Assembly (NCBI RefSeq): GCF_041080675.1 | Contig: NZ_CP163520.1 | Span: forward strand, 4,898,001-4,962,000 | Reading direction: 5' to 3' | From: Streptomyces sp. cg36 | GTDB lineage: Bacteria > Actinomycetota > Actinomycetes > Streptomycetales > Streptomycetaceae | Length of the DNA stretch: 64,000 nucleotides | Shown: positions 41,973 to 50,908 of the stretch, one piece after another | How positions within the stretch are numbered: position 1 is the first letter of the stretch | How the letters are laid out: each line of letters starts with the position of its first letter | The notes under the pieces: model-generated | Told to the model about the DNA's origin: nothing | Database searches by the model: none | The model's input: only the letters and a program-made list of their open reading frames with translations | Position numbers and translations under genes: made by a program

Positions 41973-42407
41973 ATGTCGTTCGAGGACGAGTGGCGTCAGG
42001 CGCACGCCAATGCGGCAGCAAATGTGACCATGCGGCTGAACCGTGCCGACGACGGCCCGAGCGGCGGCAGCGGGGGCGGCCCGGCCGATCTGAGCGTGCG
42101 GCGCGACGACCTCGGCGTGGTCGGCGGGGACGCCTTCAAACTCCACGACGGCCTCAAGCGCGACGGCAACCACGCCCGCGAGTCCACCGGCGCCGCCGCC
42201 ACCGCCCTCGCCGCCCGCAACTTCACCAGCGGCGGCGAACTCACCAAGGTCCGCGCCAAGTGGGACACCCAGCTGCGCGCCCTCAGCGACGCCTGCGCGC
42301 AGATCTCCAACCACCTCGACTACTCGATGGCCGCCCACGCCAAGGACGACGAACACATCGGGGGCGAGCTGCTCGCGGTCTCGCGCATCGAGGCGTACCT
42401 GAAGTAG
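41973..42407 (+). CDS. Small helical partner protein, triad 2
   Basis: 144 residues. After a polar, Gly-rich N-terminus there are two helical blocks (GGDAFKLHDGLKRDGNHARESTGAAATALA; WDTQLRALSDACAQISNHLDYSM) resembling WXG100-superfamily proteins but without an obvious W-x-G. It is followed 112 bases later by the large 767-residue gene. This mirrors the 99-residue gene next to the hydrolase on the other side of the island. Confidence 0.75.
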   Translation: MSFEDEWRQAHANAAANVTMRLNRADDGPSGGSGGGPADLSVRRDDLGVVGGDAFKLHDGLKRDGNHARESTGAAATALAARNFTSGGELTKVRAKWDTQLRALSDACAQISNHLDYSMAAHAKDDEHIGGELLAVSRIEAYLK

Positions 42408-42519
42408 GCGATCGGGGCGTACCTGAAGTGGGCGCGGGAAACGCGCGCGGTGAGTGGGCGCGGGCGTAAGGGAACGGGCCGACCGGGCCGCAGTGAACGG
42501 GACTTCGAGGCATCACGAC

Positions 42520-44823
42520 ATGCTCACGTACGAAGACGTGGTGAACGCGCCACTGGACAAGCTGAAGACGGCCGTCGACGACTGGTCGGACATGGCCGCC
42601 AAGCTGAAGACCCTCGCCGAAGAGGCCCACAACGGGATGAAGGCGCACGCGGACGCGGCGGACTGGGCCGGGGTGAACGCGGGGGTCACCCAGCGGTTCA
42701 TCGGCCGGACGGCGAAGGAGTTCGAGGACGCGGCGGCCGAGGCCAAGGGCGTCCACGCGGTCCTGGCGGACGGGTACGCGTCGTTCAAGCGGGCCAAGGA
42801 CGGGCTGCAGAAGATCATCGACGGGTCGGAGCAGGCCGGGATCGTCATCGACCCGCAGGGCAAGGTGTCCGCCCGCTACTCCCTCTCCGGCGACTACGCG
42901 GCCCGGCACGACCCCGATTTCTCGGTCGCGCTCAAGCGGCAGAACGACAGCGTCGCCGAGTGGCAGAACCAGGTGAAGGTGCTGGTCGACGAGTGCGGCG
43001 ACGCGGACGAGTCCCTGCGCCTGGCCCTCGCCGCGAACGTGCCGGACGGCAACGACTTCACCGCGCCCAAGTTCTCCACCCTGGACGCCGAGCAGGTGGA
43101 CCGGGCCCTCCAACTGGCCGCGCAGGTCACCGGCGACGGCGGCACCGCGCGCAACCCCGAGGCCCTGCGGCAGCTCGAAGAGCTGATGAAGGCCAACGCG
43201 AAGGACCCGGAGTTCGCCACCGACTTCTACCGCCGGATGGGCGCCGAGGGGACGCTGAAGTTCTCCACGAAGCTGTTCCTCGCCACGACGGGACTCGGCC
43301 CCGCGGGCAAGGACCGGGCCGACCTCGTCCAGCACATCCAGGGCGACATGGGGTCGATGCTCGGCATCGCGACCGACCCCAGGACGCCGGGCCACCTCGA
43401 CGGCGCCTGGACCACCGCCCTGATGCGCGCGGGCCACAAGCCGGTGGACGTCGCGGGCTTCGCGGGCGTCACCACGAAGGTGTACGGGTACCAGGCGCTG
43501 GGCGCGCTGCTGCGCCACGGCGAGTACGACAAGTCCTTCCTCGTGCCCGTCGGCCTCGACATGGTCGGCATGGACCACAAGGACCCCGACGTCTGGCACC
43601 GGAACATGCCGCTCACCCAGCCGATGGCCTTCAACCTGGATCAGGACGGCGGTCGCGGCTTCGACCCGATGACCGGCCTGATGCAGGCGATGAGCAACAA
43701 CCCCGAGGCGGCGACGGCGTTCTTCAACGAGCCCGTACGCGAGGACAGCGACGGGAACGGCATCGTCACGGCCGACGACAGGCCGGTGAAGGGTGCTCAG
43801 GGCCAGGCCCGGGGCATGGTCGACTACGCGCTCGACCGCAAGCCGGAGGCCGACTGGTACGACGGGGCCCCGGGCGGCGACCCCACGGCCTCCCCGCTCC
43901 AGAAGGCCACGGGCAACGCCCTGGAGGCGGCGGTGACGGGCCGGGTCCCGGGCGAGGAGAACGCGAAGCCGGTCGAGCACACGGAGCAGATGGCGAAGGT
44001 GATGGAACGGGTGGTGGCCAAGGTGGGCGCCGACCCGTCCCTCCTCCTCGGCGAGGACGACGCCCCCGGGACGCTGGAGGGCATGGCGGGGAACTTCGGG
44101 AACATGGCCGCCGAGTACATGCCGGATCTTCAGGCGGCGGCGGAGAACGGGGCGGGGCAGGCGAAGCCCTTCGGGGTGCTGGCGACCTTCGACCCGGGCC
44201 GGATGACCCACTTCCTGACCGCGGTGGCGCAGGACCCCGACGCGTACGGAACGATCACGAGTGCCCAGCAGACGTACACCACGCTCTTGGTCCACGACGT
44301 CTTCGCCCACCCGGAGAACCACGGTTCGGACGTCGGCGAGGCCGTGCGCAACGCCGTGGGGCCCGGTGGGCAGATCGCGGGGATGATGGCCGAAGCGCGG
44401 GTGGAGGCGATCCACGGGAAGCACTCGGCGGATGACGCGCAGTTCAACGAGTCGCTTCAGGACAAGGCCGACTGGACCAATCGGATCATCAGCGCGGTCG
44501 GCGCGAAGTACATCGAGATGCTGCCGGTCGGTGGCGACGCCGTGGAGTGGCTCCAGGAGGACATCACGAAGTCCATCGTGGACGGGGCGCAGAAGGACAC
44601 CTCGGCGGAGGCGAGCCAGGAGGCGGCGGACGCCTATACGACGGCCGAGTCCCGGGCCAAGGAGTCGGCGAAGGACGCGGTGGGCGCCGCCGGCCGCAGT
44701 GCCGGGCTTTCCGAACGCGACATCCGCGAGTACCAGGGAACGGCTTCCTCGTCGGCCGGTCTCGCCTTCTCGGCGGGCCGCGACGGTGTGGACAGCACCG
44801 CGCCCCGGGGCGGTGGCGAGTGA
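42520..44823 (+). CDS. Large helical ESX-island protein, triad 2
   Basis: 767 residues starting at 42520 (MLTYEDVVNAPLDKLKTAV) with GAGG nine bases upstream. Residues 1-110 are helical and ESX-like, containing a Trp-Ala-Gly turn (DAADWAGVNAGVTQRF). The middle (about 200-640) is a long alpha-rich region with EF-hand-like DSDGNGIVTADD near residue 410; it may match Streptomyces DUF6571 proteins. The C-terminal 120 residues are Ala/Glu/Ser-rich helix. No catalytic motif is recognised. Its stop overlaps the lipoprotein GTG (GTGA). Confidence 0.82.
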   Translation: MLTYEDVVNAPLDKLKTAVDDWSDMAAKLKTLAEEAHNGMKAHADAADWAGVNAGVTQRFIGRTAKEFEDAAAEAKGVHAVLADGYASFKRAKDGLQKIIDGSEQAGIVIDPQGKVSARYSLSGDYAARHDPDFSVALKRQNDSVAEWQNQVKVLVDECGDADESLRLALAANVPDGNDFTAPKFSTLDAEQVDRALQLAAQVTGDGGTARNPEALRQLEELMKANAKDPEFATDFYRRMGAEGTLKFSTKLFLATTGLGPAGKDRADLVQHIQGDMGSMLGIATDPRTPGHLDGAWTTALMRAGHKPVDVAGFAGVTTKVYGYQALGALLRHGEYDKSFLVPVGLDMVGMDHKDPDVWHRNMPLTQPMAFNLDQDGGRGFDPMTGLMQAMSNNPEAATAFFNEPVREDSDGNGIVTADDRPVKGAQGQARGMVDYALDRKPEADWYDGAPGGDPTASPLQKATGNALEAAVTGRVPGEENAKPVEHTEQMAKVMERVVAKVGADPSLLLGEDDAPGTLEGMAGNFGNMAAEYMPDLQAAAENGAGQAKPFGVLATFDPGRMTHFLTAVAQDPDAYGTITSAQQTYTTLLVHDVFAHPENHGSDVGEAVRNAVGPGGQIAGMMAEARVEAIHGKHSADDAQFNESLQDKADWTNRIISAVGAKYIEMLPVGGDAVEWLQEDITKSIVDGAQKDTSAEASQEAADAYTTAESRAKESAKDAVGAAGRSAGLSERDIREYQGTASSSAGLAFSAGRDGVDSTAPRGGGE

Positions 44824-45386
44824 TACGCCGCGCGGCCCGCACGTTCGGGGCCCTCTTCGCCGGGATGCTGCTGCTCGGCGCCTGTGCGGACGACGAGGAC
44901 TCGCCGCCGAGCGTGCCGGAGAGCATGTGCTGGGGAGCGTTCGCCGGGAGTTCGGTCACGCCGTTGCTGCCCGACGGCGGCAAGGCGGATCTGACGAACG
45001 ACCGGCCTTTCGACGTGTTCGGCGCGCACGCGAGCACGTACTGCACCCTCCGTGTCGATGGCGATGCCCGGTTCGTGGCGTTCGCCGAACGCCGGCGCAG
45101 CGGCAAGGGCACGGACTGGAACGGTTGGGCCCGGACGCACGGAACACGCGTCGACGCGGGCGACGAGGCGTTCGTCTGGGAGGGCGGAGCAGGCTCCGTG
45201 TTTCTCTGCGAGCGCCCGGACCTGCCCAGGGGCGACGCTCTGCCGAAAACGGCCAAGTACGTCGAGCTGACGCTCACGGCGGACAGGGCTCCGGCCACCG
45301 AGGAGTCCCGGCGGGTCCTCACCACCCTGATCAAGCAGTACGCCGACTTCGCGAAGCGCGAGCTGAAATGCGCGAATGGGGCCTGA
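44820..45386 (+). CDS. Secreted lipoprotein, ESX-island triad 2
   Basis: 188 residues from a GTG overlapping the previous stop. A basic N-terminus and hydrophobic core end in LLLGAC, a clear lipobox. The mature part has four further cysteines (ESMCWGAF, STYCTLRV, VFLCERPD, LKCANGA) that could form two disulphides. No known domain. Translational coupling to the 767-residue gene suggests a joint function at the cell surface. Confidence 0.82.
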   Translation: MIRRAARTFGALFAGMLLLGACADDEDSPPSVPESMCWGAFAGSSVTPLLPDGGKADLTNDRPFDVFGAHASTYCTLRVDGDARFVAFAERRRSGKGTDWNGWARTHGTRVDAGDEAFVWEGGAGSVFLCERPDLPRGDALPKTAKYVELTLTADRAPATEESRRVLTTLIKQYADFAKRELKCANGA

Positions 45387-45415
45387 CCCCGTGCGCCGGG
45401 GGCGGCCCCATCCAG

Positions 45416-45487
45416 AGGCCGTGATCGGAATCGAACCGACGTAACTCGCTTTGCAGGCGAGTCCCTGAGCCACTCGGGCACACGGCC
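45416..45487 (-). tRNA. tRNA-Cys (anticodon GCA)
   Basis: 72-base cloverleaf on the minus strand. The acceptor stem is GGCCGTG/CACGGCC, D-arm CCC/GGG, anticodon stem CTCGC/GCGAG with loop CTGCAAA, and T-loop TTCGATT. The discriminator base is U, the identity element for cysteinyl-tRNA synthetase. CCA is not encoded. The 3' end faces the ESX-like island 30 bases away. Confidence 0.95.
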
Positions 45488-45654
45488 GTGTGCTGACCTC
45501 TTTGACGTTAGGGGGTGCGCGCGGGGCGGGGAAGAGGGGCGCGGGGCGTGCAACACGACTGCCATGCGGCGTTCACGTGCGGGGGCGGGAGGGGCTCGGG
45601 GGGCGTGGGAGGCGTGGGGGCGTACGACCAAATGCTGAGGTGATGGGCCGCCTT

Positions 45655-45682
45655 TTGACAGGGGTCATATATGAGCTAGCCC
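45655..45682 (+). promoter_or_regulatory. Candidate promoter of the MFS gene at 45697
   Basis: A perfect -35 TTGACA (45655-45660), a 16-base spacer and -10 TAGCCC (45677-45682). The start codon lies 14 bases beyond, giving a very short leader or none. Confidence 0.45.
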
Positions 45683-45696
45683 CTTACCCTGGGCCC

Positions 45697-47169
45697 ATGA
45701 GCGCCCTCGAACCCACTGATAGAGAAGCCCCGCCCCTGCCCGCCGACCCCGTCGGGGAGGACCGCGGCGGGGTGCTCGGGCGTACGTACCGGGCGCTCAG
45801 CATCGGGACGATCACGGTCGTGCTGCTGATCGCGTTCGAGGCGACCGCCGTGGGGACCGCGATGCCGGTGGCGGCGCGGGAGCTGGACGGGGTGCCGCTG
45901 TACGCGTTCGCCTTCTCCGCGTACTTCACCACCAGCCTCTTCGGGATGGTCGTCGCCGGGCAGTGGGCGGACCGGAAGGGGCCGCTGGGGGCGGTCGCGG
46001 TGGGGGTGTCCGCGTTCGGGGCCGGGCTGCTGCTGTCGGGCACGGCGGTGAACATGTGGACGTTCGTCGCCGGGCGCGCCGTGCAGGGGCTCGGGGGCGG
46101 GCTGGTCATCGTGGCGCTGTACGTGGTGGTCGGGCGCGCCTACCCCGAACGGCTGCGGCCCGGGATCATGGCGGCGTTCGCGGCGAGCTGGGTCGTGCCG
46201 TCCGTGGTCGGGCCGCTGGCGGCCGGGACCGTCACCGAGCACCTCGGGTGGCGCTGGGTGTTCGTGGGGATCCCCGCCCTGGTCGTCCTCCCGCTGGCGC
46301 TCGCCCTGCCCGCGATACGGCGGATGGCCGCCGGGCCCGCCGACCCCGGGGCGCCCGTCGAGCCCTTCGACCGGCGGCGGATCCGGCTGGCGCTGATGAT
46401 CTCGGCGGGGGCGGGGCTGCTCCAGTACGCCGGGCAGGACCTGCGGTGGCTGTCCCTGCTGCCCGCGGTCGCCGGGTTCGCGCTGCTGGTGCCCGCCGTC
46501 GCGGGACGGCACGGGCTGCTGCCGCGCGGTACGTACCGGGCCGCGCGCGGGCTGCCGTCCGTGGTGCTGCTCCGGGGCGTGGCGGCGGGGTCCTTCATCG
46601 CGGCGGAGTCGTTCGTACCGCTGATGCTGGTGACCGAGCGGGGGATGTCGCCGACCATGGCCGGATTCTCCCTTGCGGCGGGCGGGGCGACGTGGGCGCT
46701 CGGGTCGTACGTACAGGCGCGGCCGTGGGCGGAGCCGTACCGGGAGCGGCTGATGGTGATCGGGATGGTGATGGTCGCCGCGGCCATCGCGGCGGCGCCC
46801 AGCGTGCTGATCCACTCCGTGCCGGTGTGGATCGTCGCGGTCGCCTGGGGCGTGGGGTGCTTCGGGATGGGCATGGTCATCGCCTCCACGAGCGTGCTGC
46901 TGCTGAAGCTGTCGGCGCCGGAGGAGGCGGGGGCGAACTCGGCCGCCCTCCAGATCTCGGACGGGCTGTCGAACGTGCTGCTGCTCGCGGCGGGCGGGGC
47001 GGCGTTCGCCGCGCTGGGCGGGGGGTCGGTGGGGGAGGCGCATGACGCGGTGGCGTCGGCGTCGGCGGGGGCCGGGGGGCACCCCGGGGCGTTCGCCGCG
47101 GTGTTCCTGCCGATGGCTGTGGTGGCGTTGGCGGGGGCTTGGGTGGGGGTGCGGTTGCGGGAGCGGTGA
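45697..47169 (+). CDS. MFS drug-efflux type transporter
   Basis: 490 residues with 12-14 hydrophobic helices. The family loops GQWADRKGP and RAVQGLGGGLVIVALYVVVGRAYPERLRP and the motif SWVVPSVVGPLAAG (motif C of exporters) point to an antiporter of the DHA2-like group. The substrate is not predictable. The start at 45697 (MSALEPTDRE) lies just after a TTGACA promoter; no ribosome binding site is seen, consistent with leaderless expression. The gene ends at a GC-rich repeat block. Confidence 0.88.
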   Translation: MSALEPTDREAPPLPADPVGEDRGGVLGRTYRALSIGTITVVLLIAFEATAVGTAMPVAARELDGVPLYAFAFSAYFTTSLFGMVVAGQWADRKGPLGAVAVGVSAFGAGLLLSGTAVNMWTFVAGRAVQGLGGGLVIVALYVVVGRAYPERLRPGIMAAFAASWVVPSVVGPLAAGTVTEHLGWRWVFVGIPALVVLPLALALPAIRRMAAGPADPGAPVEPFDRRRIRLALMISAGAGLLQYAGQDLRWLSLLPAVAGFALLVPAVAGRHGLLPRGTYRAARGLPSVVLLRGVAAGSFIAAESFVPLMLVTERGMSPTMAGFSLAAGGATWALGSYVQARPWAEPYRERLMVIGMVMVAAAIAAAPSVLIHSVPVWIVAVAWGVGCFGMGMVIASTSVLLLKLSAPEEAGANSAALQISDGLSNVLLLAAGGAAFAALGGGSVGEAHDAVASASAGAGGHPGAFAAVFLPMAVVALAGAWVGVRLRER

Positions 47170-47757
47170 GGGGCCCCCACCCCGCCCGTTCCCTTAAGCC
47201 CTCGGCGGGCGGCCGGGTGGGGGGAAGGGGGGAGGGGGAGGGTTTTTCCCGGGGGCGAAGCCCCCGGCCCCCCGAGCGGGGCTCCGCCCCTGCACCCCGG
47301 CGGGGGCTCCGCCCCTGCACCCCGGGTGGGTTCTCCCTGCACCCCGGTGGGGGAAGGGGAGGGGGGTCCCGGGGGCTGTGCCCCCGGTCCCCTGGGCGGG
47401 GCTGCGCCCCTGCACCCCGGCGGGGGTTGCGCCCCCCTGCCCCCCCGAGCGGGGCTCCGCCCTCGGCCGCCCCCCGAGCGGGGCTCCGCCCTCGGCCGCC
47501 CCCCGAGCGGGGCTGCGCCCCCTGCACCCCGGCGGGGGTTGCGCCCCCTGCACCCCGGGGGGTGGCTGCGCCCCCCTGCACCCCAGGTGGGTTCTCCCTG
47601 CACCCCGGCGGCGGGGGAGGGGAGGGGGCTCCCGGGGGCTGTGCCCCCGGCCCCCTTGGTGGGGCTGCGCCGCCGCCCCGAACTCTCCCCCCGCCCCCTG
47701 TGAACCCACTCACCCCCCGCCCCGTCCACCCCTCTTCCCGCACCCCCCACCGGTAAG
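47170..47757. repeat. GC-rich palindromic repeat block
   Basis: About ten diverged copies of GGGGCT(C/G)CGCCCC with CTGCACCCCGG, mixed with G-runs. A 29-base unit beginning CCCCCCGAGCGGGGCTCCGC is repeated at 47441-47469 and 47470-47498 and partly at 47499. All frames on both strands stay open because of the composition; none is a credible gene. Strong potential for hairpins and G-quadruplexes. Confidence 0.85.
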
Positions 47758-47853
47758 GTGGCCCGGTTGTCGTACCCGCGACAGGTGTCGTCGCGTCCTC
47801 TCGGGCGTGGCGGTGCAGTGCCTCATGCCGCCGACCGCAACGAACCGGAGACC

Positions 47854-49638
47854 GTGACTACTACCGCCTCCCACCACCTCTCACCCGCCTTTCCCGGGCG
47901 TGCCCCCTGGGGTACGGCCAACAAGCTGCGTGCCTGGCAGCAAGGGGCGCTGGAGAAGTACGTCCAGGAACAGCCGCGCGACTTCCTCGCCGTCGCCACG
48001 CCCGGCGCCGGCAAGACGACCTTCGCGCTCACGCTCGCCTCGTGGCTGCTGCACCACCACGTCGTGCAGCAGATCACCGTCGTCGCGCCCACCGAGCACC
48101 TGAAGAAGCAGTGGGCGGAGGCGGCGGCGCGGATAGGCATCCGGCTGGACCCCGACTACAGCGCGGGGCCGCTGAGCAAGGAGTACCACGGCGTCGCCGT
48201 GACGTACGCCGGTGTCGGCGTGCGCCCCATGCTCCACCGCAACCGGTGCGAGCAGCGCAAGACCCTCGTCATCCTCGACGAGATCCACCACGCCGGTGAC
48301 TCGAAGTCCTGGGGCGAGGCGTGTCTGGAGGCGTTCGATCCGGCCACCCGTCGGCTCGCGCTCACCGGCACCCCCTTCCGGTCCGACACCAACCCGATCC
48401 CCTTCGTCACGTACGAGGAGGGGAACGACGGCATCCGGCGGTCCTCCGCCGACTACACCTACGGCTACGGCAACGCCCTCGGCGACGGCGTCGTCCGGCC
48501 CGTCATCTTCCTCTCGTACAGCGGCAACATGCGCTGGCGCACCAAGGCGGGCGACGAGATCGAGGCCCGGCTCGGCGAGCCGCTCACCAAGGACGCCGTC
48601 TCGCAGGCGTGGCGCACCGCGCTCGACCCGCGCGGCGACTGGATGCCGAACGTGCTGCGCGCCGCCGACCAGCGCCTGACCGAGGTCCGCAAGGGCATCC
48701 CGGACGCCGGCGCCCTCGTCATCGCCTCCGACCAGGACTCCGCCCGCGCCTACGCCAAGCTGATCCGGGAGATCACCGGCAGCAAGGCCACCGTCGTCCT
48801 CTCCGACGACAACGGCGCCTCGAAGAAGATCGACGAGTTCAGCGAGAGCGACGACCGGTGGATGGTCGCCGTCCGGATGGTGTCCGAGGGCGTCGACGTG
48901 CCCCGGCTCGCCGTCGGCGTCTACGCCACCACCATCTCCACGCCGCTCTTCTTCGCCCAGGCCGTCGGCCGTTTCGTACGGTCGCGGCGGCGCGGCGAGA
49001 CCGCCTCCGTCTTCGTGCCGACCATCCCGACCCTGCTGGGCTTCGCCTCCGAGATGGAGGTCGAGCGCGACCACGTGCTCGACAAGCCGAAGAAGGAGGG
49101 CGAGGAGGACCCGTACGCCGAGGAGGACAAGCTCCTCGCCGAGGCCGAGAAGCAGCAGGACGAGGACACCGGCGACCAGGACATGCTGCCCTTCGAGGCC
49201 CTGGAGTCGGACGCCGTCTTCGACCGGGTGCTCTACGACGGCGCCGAGTTCGGCATGCAGGCGCACCCGGGCAGCGAGGAGGAGCAGGACTACCTCGGGA
49301 TTCCCGGGCTCCTCGAACCCGACCAGGTGCAGCTGCTGCTCCAGAAGCGGCAGGCCCGGCAGATCGCGCACAGCCGGCAGAAGCCGGCCGAGCAGGCCGA
49401 CCTGCTGGAGATGCCCGCCGAGCGGCGACCGGTCGTCTCCCACAAGGAACTGCTGGAGCTGCGCAAGCAGTTGAACACGATGGTGGGCGCGTACGTCCAT
49501 CAGAGCGGCAAGCCGCACGGCGTGATCCACACCGAGCTGCGGCGGGTGTGCGGCGGCCCGCCGAGCGCCGAGGCGACGGCCGGGCAGATCCGGGAACGGA
49601 TCAAGAAGGTCCAGGAGTGGGCGACCCGGATGAAGTGA
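47854..49638 (+). CDS. Superfamily 2 DEAD/DEAH-type helicase
   Basis: 594 residues from the GTG at 47854, preceded by GGAG; an earlier in-frame start at 47758 runs into the repeat block. Motif I is TPGAGKTTFA, motif II is LDEIHHAGDS, motif III is LTGTPFR, and the second RecA lobe has MVSEGVDVPRLAVGVYATT and AVGRFVRS. The C-terminal 180 residues are acidic and Gln/Lys-rich without a known domain. The RapA/Ski2-like branch is not clear. DNA rather than RNA as substrate is a guess. Stand-alone gene. Confidence 0.9.
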   Translation: MTTTASHHLSPAFPGRAPWGTANKLRAWQQGALEKYVQEQPRDFLAVATPGAGKTTFALTLASWLLHHHVVQQITVVAPTEHLKKQWAEAAARIGIRLDPDYSAGPLSKEYHGVAVTYAGVGVRPMLHRNRCEQRKTLVILDEIHHAGDSKSWGEACLEAFDPATRRLALTGTPFRSDTNPIPFVTYEEGNDGIRRSSADYTYGYGNALGDGVVRPVIFLSYSGNMRWRTKAGDEIEARLGEPLTKDAVSQAWRTALDPRGDWMPNVLRAADQRLTEVRKGIPDAGALVIASDQDSARAYAKLIREITGSKATVVLSDDNGASKKIDEFSESDDRWMVAVRMVSEGVDVPRLAVGVYATTISTPLFFAQAVGRFVRSRRRGETASVFVPTIPTLLGFASEMEVERDHVLDKPKKEGEEDPYAEEDKLLAEAEKQQDEDTGDQDMLPFEALESDAVFDRVLYDGAEFGMQAHPGSEEEQDYLGIPGLLEPDQVQLLLQKRQARQIAHSRQKPAEQADLLEMPAERRPVVSHKELLELRKQLNTMVGAYVHQSGKPHGVIHTELRRVCGGPPSAEATAGQIRERIKKVQEWATRMK

Positions 49639-49762
49639 GCGGGCCGCGGCGGGCGTTCGCGCGTCCGGGACGGTCCGGGGGCGCGTGAGCGGCCGGTGCC
49701 CGTGGCGGGGCGGTGCCCGCTGCGGGCAACCCGCCCTCCCCGTAGGTCCGTTCACCCCTTGC

Positions 49763-49792
49763 GCGGGGCCCGGGTGCGATGCCGGGCCCCGC
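49763..49792 (+). terminator. Hairpin downstream of the helicase gene
   Basis: GCGGGGCCCGG (49763-49773) pairs perfectly with 49782-49792; 8-base loop, no U-tract. Confidence 0.5.
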
Positions 49793-49884
49793 TCCGTCCC
49801 GGGGTGCGGAACGGGGGCGGGAGCCGGCCCCCACGGACGGCGCCCGCTCGCAGCAACAGTAATGGGACAGTAAAGTCGGCCGCC

Positions 49885-49986
49885 GTGACCAAGGTCCCGA
49901 GGCCCGTGGACTTAGGTCCTGAACCGGCATCAATCGCCCGGGTTCCCCACTTGCGCGCCCGGATTCTGGACGAGCTCTTCCGCTGA
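49885..49986 (+). CDS. Possible 33-residue small protein
   Basis: GTG-started frame encoding MTKVPRPVDLGPEPASIAR and then VPHLRARILDELFR. There is no ribosome binding site, but it lies close behind a lower-GC promoter-like stretch (cagtaatgggacagtaaag) and could be leaderless. It contains a TTA codon, which in Streptomyces requires the bldA tRNA. GC3 is lower than in neighbouring genes. Uncertain as a gene. Confidence 0.25.
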   Translation: MTKVPRPVDLGPEPASIARVPHLRARILDELFR

Positions 49987-50153
49987 GCGGGACCGATCGC
50001 TACTGTCCCGCCATGCAAACGCCCCGTGGCAGCGCCGCCGCGGAGCGCAGCCGGTGCCATGGCCAGCCGGCGGCCTCTGTGCGCGTCGCCGTTGGGACCG
50101 GTGCCGCGTCCGCCCCGGGGAACCGCCGCGACTCACCATAAGGAGTGGGTGTC

Positions 50154-50798
50154 GTGACCGCGGAGACCTCCCAGACGCTCGACCGGGGACTGCGTGTCCT
50201 CAAGCTGCTCGCCGACACCGATCACGGTCTGACGGTCACCGAGTTGTCCACCAAACTCGGCGTCAACCGGACGGTGGTCTACCGTCTGCTCGCCACCCTG
50301 GAGCAGCACGCCCTCGTACGCCGTGATCTGGGTGGCCGCGCCCGGGTCGGGCTCGGGGTGCTGCGGCTGGGCCGCCAGGTGCACCCGCTGGTGCGGGAGG
50401 CCGCGCTGCCCGCGCTGCGCTCGCTCGCCGAGGACATCGGGGCGACCGCCCACCTCACGCTGGTGGACGGCTCCGACGCGCTGGCCGTCGCGGTCGTCGA
50501 ACCGACCTGGACCGACTACCACGTGGCCTACCGGGCCGGGTTCCGCCACCCGCTCGACCGGGGCGCGGCGGGCCGCGCCATCCTCTCGGCCCGCCAGGCC
50601 GGGGGGCTCGTCGACCCCGGCTTCACCCTCACCCACGGCGAACTGGAGGCCGGTGCCAGCGGTGCCGCCGCGCCGCTGGTCGGGGTGACCGGGATAGAGG
50701 GGAGCGTGGGCGTGGTGATGCTCGCCGACGCGGTCCCGGAGCGGGTCGGCCCCCGGGTCGTCGACGCGGCCCGGGAGGTGGCGGACGCCCTGCGCTGA
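50154..50798 (+). CDS. IclR-family transcriptional regulator
   Basis: 214 residues, starting at the GTG at 50154 with AAGGAG eight bases upstream. The N-terminal winged helix is TLDRGLRVLKLLADTDHGLTVTELSTKLGVNRTVVYRLLATL; the C-terminal IclR effector domain (residues 75-214) is slightly short. IclR proteins typically control carbon or aromatic catabolism or differentiation genes. Its target is not evident from the neighbourhood. Confidence 0.92.
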   Translation: MTAETSQTLDRGLRVLKLLADTDHGLTVTELSTKLGVNRTVVYRLLATLEQHALVRRDLGGRARVGLGVLRLGRQVHPLVREAALPALRSLAEDIGATAHLTLVDGSDALAVAVVEPTWTDYHVAYRAGFRHPLDRGAAGRAILSARQAGGLVDPGFTLTHGELEAGASGAAAPLVGVTGIEGSVGVVMLADAVPERVGPRVVDAAREVADALR

Positions 50799-50908
50799 CC
50801 CCGGCCGGGCGGGGCCGGTGGGGGAAGGCCGCCGGACCGGGCCCACGCGGACCCGGTGCGCGGTGGAGCCGGGACGGGGCCGGTGGCGCTCCCCGATACA
50901 TTGGGACC

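Larger units (their letters stand above)
49639..50153 (+). other. 515-base gap with hairpin and ACAGTAA motifs
   Basis: It holds a terminator-like stem (49763-49792) about 125 bases after the helicase, two ACAGTAA direct repeats 11 bases apart (49856-49873), a possible 33-codon ORF (49885-49986), and an inverted GGGACAGTA copy (TACTGTCCC, 50001-50009). The IclR gene ribosome binding site closes the region. Confidence 0.6.

Noticed and set aside
42450..44435. 661-codon alternative frame over the 767-residue island gene
   Set aside because: Arg/Gly-rich out-of-frame shadow; the chosen frame has a ribosome binding site, helical character and a coupled downstream gene.
47139..47750. Several 125-205 codon frames in the GC repeat block on both strands
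   Set aside because: Created by the GGGGCTSCGCCCC repeats; translations are Pro/Gly/Arg repeats without start signals.
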